NCBI GenBank assembly: GCA_029261775.1
Contig: JAJDAR010000329.1
Location: 1 to 39,472, forward strand
DNA length: 39,472 nucleotides
Direction of reading: 5' to 3'
Source: Deltaproteobacteria bacterium
Lineage (GTDB): Bacteria; Myxococcota_A; UBA9160; UBA6930
How positions within the stretch are numbered: the first letter of the stretch is position 1; each line of letters opens with the position of its first letter. A program made the position numbers and the translations under genes. This document shows positions 17,167 through 25,012 of this stretch, one piece after another. The notes below the pieces were generated by a model, which saw nothing but the letters and a program-made list of their open reading frames with translations, was not told the origin of the DNA and did no database searches.

Positions 17167-19029
17167 CTAGGGATCGGCGGTCAGCACCGCGCCCGCGAGG
17201 GGCTCGATCAGCGAAGCCCAGCGCCGATCCGCAGCCACGTACCGACCCAGGAAACCGAACCCGTAGGTCGTGACCAGGGCGTCCGGACAGGACGGCAGCG
17301 CGGGGCAGAAGTTGCTGAAGGCAGCATGCCCCGCGCCGAGGATCTCGACGAGGAAGCGGGGTGCCGCGGACTTGTCGAAGACGGGCATCTGATCGGTCAG
17401 GAACGGCGTCGTCGTGTCGACCTCGCCGCCCTGGATCATGATCGGCACCGCGAGCGGAAGCTGGGGATCGATGAAGTTCGCCACCGAGTCGTACTCGGGT
17501 GCGAGCGGCAACGAGGCACGGAAGCGTGCATCGAGGGCGGGCACGCGGATCGCGGTCATGCCTCCGAAGGAGTGACCCGCCACGCCGATCCGATCGACGT
17601 CCGCGAGGCCGTGGAGAGGCGACAGCGGGTCGGCACTCTCGGCCAGCAGCCAGTCCAGGCTGCGGCTCACGTCCGTCGGCCTCTCCAGGAACGACGTGAT
17701 CAGGTTCGTCGGGTCCGCACAGGTGGGTCCGGAGACGTTGGGCGGGTGGGTCATCCCGACGACGACGAAGCCCAGGCGGGCCAGGTCCGCCGTCAGGAAC
17801 AGGGTCTGCGTCGGGATGCCGCACGAGCCGTGGGAGAAGAGCAGCACCGGGAGCTCGGCCAGGCCCGGCGCGACGGGCGCGCCCGGAACCCCTCCCAGGG
17901 CTGCGTCCGGCGCTGCGGTCGAGTCGGTCGGGTACCAGACCGTCAGATCGAGGACCCGGGCGTTCCCGAGCGGACTCGTGAACGCGATCTGGTCGAGCTG
18001 GACGCCCGCTTCGAAGGGACCGATCGCATCCGGGAAGAAGCCGCCGCGATCGACGGTGACGGTGTCGAAGCCGACGGCCGTCCCTCCGGAGGCGGCGAAG
18101 CGCTTGATCGAGATCGTGTTGCGGCCCGGAGGCAGGCCGCCGACCGGGAGGACCGCCGTCGCGCCGTCGGCAGCGAGCTGCAGGTCCGCCGTGAGATCGA
18201 CGAGCTGGGGTGAGACGTCTGCTGCGTCGAGCCCACGCGCCAGCGTCGCCTCCACGGTCTCGCCTGCCTGAAGCGCGGGCGAGAAGGACACGTCGACCTG
18301 CACGTCCGGCGCGAAGATCAGCTCCCCCTCGCTGGGAGAGGTGATCGTCACCGGGCTCAGGAAGCAGGAGAGCAGCAGCGGAGCCGCGAGCACGAGCCAT
18401 CGCGGGGCGCCTGTGAAACGCCGGGAGCGGAACGCGATCGCGGCGAGGCCGAGCCACGCAAGCAGCGATGCAGCGGGCTCGGGCACGACGGCGAGATCGT
18501 CGAGGAAGAAGCTGGTGGCCTGGGGGCCGGCGCTCACACGCAGCCCCACGATTCCCGGCGCGTCGAGACGAACGCGCTCCTGGGGAAAGCCGCTTGCGCC
18601 TGGAGTCGGCAGACCGACCCATTGCGCGATCCGCTGATCCAGGGCGTCGAAGACTTCGACGACCAGCGCCTCGCCGCGCAGGCTGGTGAGCGAAAGCTCC
18701 AGCCCGGACACCGGTTGCTGGAGAAGAACGTGGAGGATCGGGTCGAAGAGATTCACGACGCCCCGATCGCCCGACGTGGCGATCGATCCCGCCGGCACGT
18801 CCCCGGGAACCGCGAAGCCGACGAACGCACCGAGCGTGGTCTCGTCCAGCACGGCCGAGGGACTGAACACGAACGGGTCGAGCGACTCGAGGGACGGATC
18901 GGTGAACACCGCCAGGCTGTCGAAGTCGAGCAGCGGCGCCGCTGACGCGGCCCGACCCGTCAGCGCGAGCAGCATCAACAGCAGAAAACCAGCAAAAGCG
19001 TGACGTCGCATGCAGAATCCTTGACCCAT
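17167..19029 (-). CDS. Chimeric exported protein: PEP-CTERM-type N-terminal module + lipobox + alpha/beta hydrolase (dienelactone hydrolase/PAF-AH-like)
   Basis: N-terminal signal MRRHAFAGFLLLMLLALTGRAASA (alternative ATG at 19011); internal VPEPAASLLAWLGLAAIAFRSRR; then RWLVLAAPLLLSC; then LLFSHGSCGIP and GVAGHSFGGMTAIR. Confidence 0.75.
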   Translation of the reverse strand: MGQGFCMRRHAFAGFLLLMLLALTGRAASAAPLLDFDSLAVFTDPSLESLDPFVFSPSAVLDETTLGAFVGFAVPGDVPAGSIATSGDRGVVNLFDPILHVLLQQPVSGLELSLTSLRGEALVVEVFDALDQRIAQWVGLPTPGASGFPQERVRLDAPGIVGLRVSAGPQATSFFLDDLAVVPEPAASLLAWLGLAAIAFRSRRFTGAPRWLVLAAPLLLSCFLSPVTITSPSEGELIFAPDVQVDVSFSPALQAGETVEATLARGLDAADVSPQLVDLTADLQLAADGATAVLPVGGLPPGRNTISIKRFAASGGTAVGFDTVTVDRGGFFPDAIGPFEAGVQLDQIAFTSPLGNARVLDLTVWYPTDSTAAPDAALGGVPGAPVAPGLAELPVLLFSHGSCGIPTQTLFLTADLARLGFVVVGMTHPPNVSGPTCADPTNLITSFLERPTDVSRSLDWLLAESADPLSPLHGLADVDRIGVAGHSFGGMTAIRVPALDARFRASLPLAPEYDSVANFIDPQLPLAVPIMIQGGEVDTTTPFLTDQMPVFDKSAAPRFLVEILGAGHAAFSNFCPALPSCPDALVTTYGFGFLGRYVAADRRWASLIEPLAGAVLTADP

Positions 19030-19083
19030 CCGGGTGAAAGTTGCCCCAGAAATGGCGAAAAGTCAGAGCCCTGACCTCTCCGA

Positions 19084-19113
19084 TTGGGCCGAAACCCCGT
19101 CAATCGTTATAGA
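19084..19113 (+). promoter_or_regulatory. Candidate sigma70-like promoter (TTGGGC-18-TATAGA) for the HELIH peptidase gene
   Basis: Read from the divergent intergenic region upstream of 19146. Confidence 0.35.
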
Positions 19114-19145
19114 ATCCGACGGGGGGTGGGTAGAGAGACCCGCCG

Positions 19146-20507
19146 ATGGCCGCACATCCCTTCTGGGGCTGCGCGGGCCTTCGCACGCTCGCGGCGATCT
19201 GGATCGGCATGCTGGCCGTTCCGGGCATTGCGGGCGCCTCCGAAGACCAGCCCGCGAGCGAGACGACACCGATCCTCGAGCACCTCCTCGAGCAGGTCGC
19301 CGCGCACCGCGGCGTCGCGAAGCCGCCCACCCCGCGCCTGCGCGTCGTCAGCGGCTCGGAGCTGACGGAGCTGCTCCGCACCCAGCCCTTGAAGGAGCCG
19401 GCTCGCAGCCTGGCCCTCCGACGCCAGGCCCAGCTGGAAGCGCTGGGCCTGTGGCCTGCGACCTTCGACATCCTTCGCGCCCTGTCCGACGAGGTGCCCG
19501 CGGCGGCACCCGCCGGCTTCTACGACCCCGACCTCGAGACGCTCTACTACGTCGTGTCCGACCTGCCGGTCCTGAACCGGCTGCGCCGCTTCACGCAGCG
19601 TCGCGACGAAGTCTTGACACACGAGCTGATCCACTACTTCCAGCACCGCACTCGGCCGGAGCTCTTCGATCGCGCCGAAGAGACCCGCTGGAGCCTCGAC
19701 CTCTCGCTCGCCGTGCACGCGCTGATCGAAGGACAGGCGAGCGTCCAGGCGTCTCGCGTGTTCGGCTTCGATGCCAGCTGGAGCGCTTCGGCCGGGATCG
19801 GCGAGGAGGACTTCTGGGCGCCGGTCCCGGCCGATGACGCCGGACCGCCGATCGTGCTGCGGATGTTCTCGTGGTTCCCCTACGTCTTCGGTGCGCGCGA
19901 CGCCGCCTTGAACGGAGAGCTCTCCTGGCTGCTGATGCCAGCGTCGACGGAGCAGCTGCTCCACGTCGAGAAGCGCTTCGATGCCTTCTCCAGCATCGAT
20001 CTGGGTCGCGTCGGTTTCCTCGCCAACGGGTGCGAGGTCGTTCACGAAAGCACCGCGGGCGAGCTGCTGATCTCGGTGCTGTTCCGGGAGCTCGGTGCCA
20101 GTGCGCTGCCCGAGCCGGGCGGCGTGGCCTACCAGGAGCAGCTCCACTACCGGGCTCGCGCCTGGGAGGGCTGGGACGGGGACCGCTTCCTCGTCGGCCG
20201 ATGCGATGGACGCCCCGAGCTCTACTGGCTGACGCTCTGGGACAGCGAGCACGACGCCTTGGAGTTCGAGGAGGCGTACCGCGGGATCGCCGAGAAGGCG
20301 AACCGTCGCGCGGGCCGGACGGAGCCGCTGCGCATCCACCGCGAGGGCCGCCGGGTCGAGATCCACTCCCCCGGTCTGGATCCGATGGCCACGCAGCTCG
20401 GCGCTGGCGCGCGCGTCGTCCGGACCTCCACCTACGACGAGGTCACGGCGGTCCGGCGCATCGGAATCGCAGCGGCCCGACCGGACGGAGTGCCGGGGCG
20501 ACCCTGA
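19146..20507 (+). CDS. Exported HExxH metallopeptidase-like protein
   Basis: N-terminal signal segment; RRDEVLTHELIHYFQHRT; downstream AVHALIEGQASVQA (candidate third ligand E). Confidence 0.75.
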   Translation: MAAHPFWGCAGLRTLAAIWIGMLAVPGIAGASEDQPASETTPILEHLLEQVAAHRGVAKPPTPRLRVVSGSELTELLRTQPLKEPARSLALRRQAQLEALGLWPATFDILRALSDEVPAAAPAGFYDPDLETLYYVVSDLPVLNRLRRFTQRRDEVLTHELIHYFQHRTRPELFDRAEETRWSLDLSLAVHALIEGQASVQASRVFGFDASWSASAGIGEEDFWAPVPADDAGPPIVLRMFSWFPYVFGARDAALNGELSWLLMPASTEQLLHVEKRFDAFSSIDLGRVGFLANGCEVVHESTAGELLISVLFRELGASALPEPGGVAYQEQLHYRARAWEGWDGDRFLVGRCDGRPELYWLTLWDSEHDALEFEEAYRGIAEKANRRAGRTEPLRIHREGRRVEIHSPGLDPMATQLGAGARVVRTSTYDEVTAVRRIGIAAARPDGVPGRP

Positions 20508-20545
20508 GCCGGCAGTCGACGAGTCGAGCGAGTACCGTGTTCCCG

Positions 20546-21142
20546 ATGAGCGCTCTCGAGGTTCGCGCGTACTGGTTCGAGGGGGTCGACGACACGGGCG
20601 AGCCGGGCCCCCTGGCACGCGCGCGCTGGTTCGGGGGCGACGCGGCCGTCGACGAGCAGATCCGCAAGGTCTTCGGCGACACGGTCGAGGCGGCCCTGCG
20701 AGGTGAGCTCGACCCCTGGGCAGCCGATCCCGAGGATCGGGTGTCGTTGATCCTCCTGCTCGACCAGTTCACCCGCAATCTGTTCCGGGGCCAGGCCCGC
20801 GCGTTCGCGGGCGATGCAACGGCGCTGCGCCATTGTCGCAGCGCGCTGGCCGAGGGCGCCCTCGAGCCCCTCTCTCCGGCCCTTCGCTACTTCCTGCTGA
20901 TGCCGCTGATGCATGCGGAGGATCTCGCCTCCCAACGAGAAGCGGTGCGCCGCTACACCGAGCTGCGCGACGCGAGAGGACCGGAGCCGAGCGCGTTCTA
21001 TCGCGGAGGGGTCGACTGGGCCGTGCGCCACGCCCGGGCGATCGAGCAGCTGGGGCGGTTTCCCGCGCGCAACGACGCTCTGGGACGCGAGACGACGGCG
21101 GCCGAGGCGGCCTTCCTGGCGGAGCATCCCACGGGCTTCTGA
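20546..21142 (+). CDS. DUF924 family protein
   Basis: ARARWFGGDAAVDEQIRKVFG, DRVSLILLLDQFTRNLFRGQARAFAGD, YFLLMPLMHAEDLASQ, GRFPARNDALGRETTAAEAAFL. Confidence 0.92.
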   Translation: MSALEVRAYWFEGVDDTGEPGPLARARWFGGDAAVDEQIRKVFGDTVEAALRGELDPWAADPEDRVSLILLLDQFTRNLFRGQARAFAGDATALRHCRSALAEGALEPLSPALRYFLLMPLMHAEDLASQREAVRRYTELRDARGPEPSAFYRGGVDWAVRHARAIEQLGRFPARNDALGRETTAAEAAFLAEHPTGF

Positions 21143-21195
21143 GGGCCGGCGGCCGGCTCAGCGCCTCCGGGTCGGACCCCGGTGGCGCCGTGTGA

Positions 21196-21408
21196 TCAGG
21201 AGCGCTCGAAGTCGAGACGCCGGTCGCGCCACAGGACCCGGATCAGGGGGAGGAGGATGATCAGCTCGCCCACCAGCCAGATGCCGACGGCGGCCAGCTC
21301 GCTCATCTGGGGATTGCGGTCGCCGAGCACGGAGACGCCGACGGTCAGGGCGGCGGTCAACACCACCCAGAGCGAGAAGAGCAGCAGGTTCACGACGATC
21401 TGGCCCAC
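21196..21408 (-). CDS. Small (70 aa) two-TM membrane protein, hypothetical
   Basis: MGQIVVNLLLFSLWVVLTAALTVGVSVLGDRNPQMSELAAVGIWLVGELIILLPLIRVLWRDRRLDFERS. Confidence 0.55.
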   Translation of the reverse strand: MGQIVVNLLLFSLWVVLTAALTVGVSVLGDRNPQMSELAAVGIWLVGELIILLPLIRVLWRDRRLDFERS

Positions 21409-21576
21409 GGAGCACCTCGAAGCGAGTGAGCCGACAGTCTACTGCAGGCGCGCCGGCGTCGGCGAGTGGATCGCGCGGGGGCCGGAACCCACGGCTCCCG
21501 CGGGCCGGGCCTGTGCCCGACCGCGAGGCCGTCGAGAGGGAGGCGGCCGGCCTAGCCGTGCAGCCGGAGGGGGCGC

Positions 21577-21942
21577 CTAGCCGTGCAGGCGGAGGACGGC
21601 GAGGACGGCATAGACGCTTCCGACCAGGGCGGCGCCGTAGAACAGCCCGCCGACCAGGCCATCGCTCTTGAGGCCGCCGAAGTCGATCCAGAGATGCCGC
21701 AGGTGATGGGCACCGCCCCACAGGGGCAGGGCCGCCGCGGCGACCAGGACGAGGCTTCCGATCGGGTTCGTGGCCAGGGCGAAGACGCGGTCGTAGCCGA
21801 GCGCCTGGCCGTCGACGACACCGAACCCGCCGCCCAGTGCGACGACGAGGATGTACACCGGCAGCAGGATCCCGCCGATCATCATGCCGCCGCTGAACAG
21901 ACCCCAGATGACGGGTTCGAGCTTGAGCATCAGCGTCTTCAC
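21577..21942 (-). CDS. frdD: Fumarate reductase membrane subunit D
   Basis: GTG at 21942 overlaps the frdC stop; KLEPVIWGLFSGGMMIGGILLPVYILVVAL...LPLWGGAHHLRHLWIDFG. Confidence 0.85.
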   Translation of the reverse strand: MKTLMLKLEPVIWGLFSGGMMIGGILLPVYILVVALGGGFGVVDGQALGYDRVFALATNPIGSLVLVAAAALPLWGGAHHLRHLWIDFGGLKSDGLVGGLFYGAALVGSVYAVLAVLRLHG

Positions 21943-22382
21943 AGCATCGCCCCCCCGAGGAAGAGCGTTCCGACGGCCAGCACCGTGAAGAACAGTCCGT
22001 AGAGGCCCGCGACCAGCACGGCGTCCGGCGGCCGTTTGAGCGGCCCGATGCGGTACGGCTGCGTCGCCGGGAAGAGCCGGAAGAGACGCAGGACGAACCA
22101 CGTCAGCCCAAGGAAGGCGGCGACGTGATACACGAGATACGCCGGGTGACCGAGACCTGCGCGGTACGCATCCCAGGCGGCCTCTCCGTTGCCGAGCGCC
22201 CAGATCCCGCGGGTCAGCAGCGACGCCGAGATCATCAGGAAGGCACCGCAGGCGCCGAAGGCGAGGTAGGCGGGATAACGCCCCCCGCCCGGAAACTTGT
22301 CCGGCGGACGCGGAGGCGCCGTCCGGGTCGGTCCGGGCTTGCTCGGCTTCATGGCATCGACGCGGGGCACGGCGTGGGTCAC
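21939..22382 (-). CDS. frdC: Fumarate reductase membrane subunit C
   Basis: FLMISASLLTRGIWALGNGEAAWDAYRAGLGHPAYLVYHVAAFLGLTWFVLRLFRLFP; operon position. Confidence 0.85.
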   Translation of the reverse strand: MTHAVPRVDAMKPSKPGPTRTAPPRPPDKFPGGGRYPAYLAFGACGAFLMISASLLTRGIWALGNGEAAWDAYRAGLGHPAYLVYHVAAFLGLTWFVLRLFRLFPATQPYRIGPLKRPPDAVLVAGLYGLFFTVLAVGTLFLGGAML

Positions 22383-22434
22383 GAGGACTTCCTCCGCGGA
22401 ACGGCGTGGGTCACGACGACTTCCTCCGCGGAAC
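22371..22434. repeat. 32-bp tandem duplication across the frdB/frdC junction
   Basis: ggcgtgggtcacgaggacttcctccgcggaac / ggcgtgggtcacgacgacttcctccgcggaac, one mismatch. Confidence 0.9.
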
Positions 22435-23157
22435 GACGAAGGACTTGGCCCAGTCGACGACGTTGTTCAGCTTGGCCTGCTGAATGGCACCCGAGGGGTT
22501 CACGCCCTTCGGACAGACCTCGGTGCACTCGTTGGCGTAGGAGCAGGAGAAGATCCCGCCCTCGTCGCGGAAGATCTCGTTCCGCTCGTCGGCCCCCTCG
22601 TCGCGGCTGTCCTGGTTGTAGCGGTGGCCGAGCGCCAGGGCCGCGGGGCCGAGGAAGTCGGGCTCGTTGGAGACGACCGGACAGGCCGAGTAGCAGAGCA
22701 TGCAGTTGATGCACATGCTGAACGACTTGAAGTCCGCGAGCTCGTCGGGCGACTGCCGGTGGGTGCCCTCCTCCGCGGCCCGCTCCTTGGCTGCGATGAT
22801 CCAGGGCTTCACCGCCTTGAACTTGTCCATGAAGCCTTCGAGCTCGACGACCAGGTCGCGCACGACCGGGAAGTTCGCGAGCGGCGCCACCTCGATGGTG
22901 TCGCCATAGCTCGAGATCGGATCCTTGCAGGTGAGCTTCGGCTCGCCGTTCACGTTCATCCCGCAGCTGCCACAGACCGCCATCCGGCACGACCAGCGGT
23001 GGGAGAGCGTCGGATCGACGTTGTCCTTGATGTAGTTCAGGGCCTCGAGGACCTTCCAGTCGTCCTGGACCGGAATCTCGTAGCTCTGCGTCTTGGGAAC
23101 TTCGTCCTTGTCAGGGTCGAAGCGCGTGACGACGATCGTCTTCTTCACTTCGCTCAT
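22411..23157 (-). CDS. frdB: Fumarate reductase/succinate dehydrogenase iron-sulfur subunit
   Basis: SCRMAVCGSCGMNVNGEPKLTC, CINCMLCYSACP, CSYANECTEVCPKGVNP. Confidence 0.95.
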   Translation of the reverse strand: MSEVKKTIVVTRFDPDKDEVPKTQSYEIPVQDDWKVLEALNYIKDNVDPTLSHRWSCRMAVCGSCGMNVNGEPKLTCKDPISSYGDTIEVAPLANFPVVRDLVVELEGFMDKFKAVKPWIIAAKERAAEEGTHRQSPDELADFKSFSMCINCMLCYSACPVVSNEPDFLGPAALALGHRYNQDSRDEGADERNEIFRDEGGIFSCSYANECTEVCPKGVNPSGAIQQAKLNNVVDWAKSFVVPRRKSS

Positions 23158-23160
23158 GTT

Positions 23161-24885
23161 CTAGTACTTCCGCTCCTCGGGTTCCCAGACGCCCAGAGTC
23201 ACGTCCTTCTTGTCGAAACGAGGGCCCGTCGGGCCGTAGTAGACCAGCGAGTGGTGCAGGTACTCGCCGTCATTGCGGGTCGGGAAGTCGGGACAGGCGT
23301 GGGCGCCGCGCGACTCCTTCCGGTGGAGGGCCGCCAGCGCCACGCTCTCGGCGACGTCGATCATGTTGCGCAGCTCGAGCGCGGCAATGATCTCGGTATT
23401 GAAGACCTTGCTCGGGTCGTCGAGGCTGAGCTGCTCGTAGCGCCCCTTCAGCTCGGCGATCTCGGTGTTCGCCTTGGCCATCGACGCCTGCTCGCGATAG
23501 ACCCCGGTACCCCGCTCCATGATGTCGTTCATCGACTCGCGGAGCTTGGTGATCTTCTCGCCACCGCCCTGCTGGCCGCGCAGGGCCTCGACGCGGCCGG
23601 CCTCGTCCTCGGCCTGCCGCAGCAACGGGCCCTCTTCGCCTCCGCTCGAGCCCGCGATGTACTGCACGGCGTGGGCGCCGGCTCGGGCGCCGAAGACCAG
23701 GCACTCGGTCAGCGAGTTCGAGCCGAGCCGGTTGGCACCGTTGAGGGAGACACAAGCGGTCTCTCCCGCCGCGTAGAGGCCGTCGATCTCGGTCGCGCCG
23801 TCGATGTCCGTGTCGACGCCGCCCATCATGTAGTGCAGCACCGGCCGGATCGGAATCGGCTCGTGGACGGGATCGACGTTGGCGTAGGTGCGAGAGAGCT
23901 CCCGCACGAAGGGGATGCGCGCCATGATCTTCTCTTCGCCGAGGTGGCGGAGGTCGAGATGGGCGTACTCGCCGATCTTCCCGGGGATCTTGATGCCGCG
24001 GCCCGCGGCGATCTCCTGCATGATGGCGCGCGAGATCATGTCACGCGGCCCGAGCTCGGCCTTCGTCCCCACCCCGTAGTCCCGGGTGGTGAGGAAGCGC
24101 TCGCCCTCGGAGTTGAGCAGGTAGCCCCCCTCGCCACGCGTCGCCTCGGTGATCAGGATGCCCGTGCCGGGCAGCCCGGTCGGGTGATACTGGACGAACT
24201 CCATGTCCTTGAGGGCGATGCCCTCGCGGTACGCCAGCGCCATGCCGTCGCCGGTCTTGATGTTGCCATTGGTCGTGAAGGGCCAGACCTTGCCGCCGCC
24301 GCCCGTCGCGAGGATCACGGCCTTGCCGAGCACGGCCTTCACCTGACCCGTGCGCATGTCGAGGGCGGCCACTCCGCGGCAGGCGCCGCCGTCGACGAGC
24401 AGCTTGGTGACGAAATGCTCGTCGTAGCGTTCGATGTCGCCGTACTTCATCGAGGTCTGGAACAAGGTGTGCAGCATGTGGAAGCCGACCTTGTCCGTGG
24501 CGAACCAGGTGCGCTTGGTCGTCATGCCGCCGAAGGCGCGGGTCGCGACGGTGCCGTCGTCGTTTCGGCTCCAGGGGCAGCCCCAGTGCTCGAGCCGCGT
24601 CAGCTCCTTCGGAGCTTCCTCGACGAAGTACTGGATCACGTCCTGGTCTCCGAGGAAGTCGGAGCCCTTGACGGTGTCGTAGGCGTGCATCTCGAGGGTG
24701 TCGTCCGAACGCGCCACGGCCGCGGCCCCGCCCTCCGCGGACACCGTGTGGCTTCGCATGGGGTAGACCTTGGACACCAGCGCGATGCTGATCCCGGGCC
24801 GGGCCTCCGAGACGGCGATGGCGGCGCGCAGCCCTGCCGCACCTCCGCCGACGATCACGACGTCGTGACGGGTGACGTCGACCAT
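23161..24885 (-). CDS. frdA: Fumarate reductase/succinate dehydrogenase flavoprotein subunit
   Basis: DVVIVGGGAAGLRAAIAVSEA, MRSHTVSAEGGAAAV, QYHPTGLPGTGILITEATRGEGGYL, GANRLGSNSLTECLVFG. Confidence 0.96.
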   Translation of the reverse strand: MVDVTRHDVVIVGGGAAGLRAAIAVSEARPGISIALVSKVYPMRSHTVSAEGGAAAVARSDDTLEMHAYDTVKGSDFLGDQDVIQYFVEEAPKELTRLEHWGCPWSRNDDGTVATRAFGGMTTKRTWFATDKVGFHMLHTLFQTSMKYGDIERYDEHFVTKLLVDGGACRGVAALDMRTGQVKAVLGKAVILATGGGGKVWPFTTNGNIKTGDGMALAYREGIALKDMEFVQYHPTGLPGTGILITEATRGEGGYLLNSEGERFLTTRDYGVGTKAELGPRDMISRAIMQEIAAGRGIKIPGKIGEYAHLDLRHLGEEKIMARIPFVRELSRTYANVDPVHEPIPIRPVLHYMMGGVDTDIDGATEIDGLYAAGETACVSLNGANRLGSNSLTECLVFGARAGAHAVQYIAGSSGGEEGPLLRQAEDEAGRVEALRGQQGGGEKITKLRESMNDIMERGTGVYREQASMAKANTEIAELKGRYEQLSLDDPSKVFNTEIIAALELRNMIDVAESVALAALHRKESRGAHACPDFPTRNDGEYLHHSLVYYGPTGPRFDKKDVTLGVWEPEERKY

Positions 24886-25012
24886 GAGATCCCCCTGCGA
24901 TTCCTGGGACTTCCGAGACGGCCAGTGGATAGCCGATCCGCCCGGCGAAGAAAAGGAAATCGGGGCGCCCGGACGAGCCGGAAAGGGGGGCCAGGACCCC
25001 GCTGGGCGGTGC

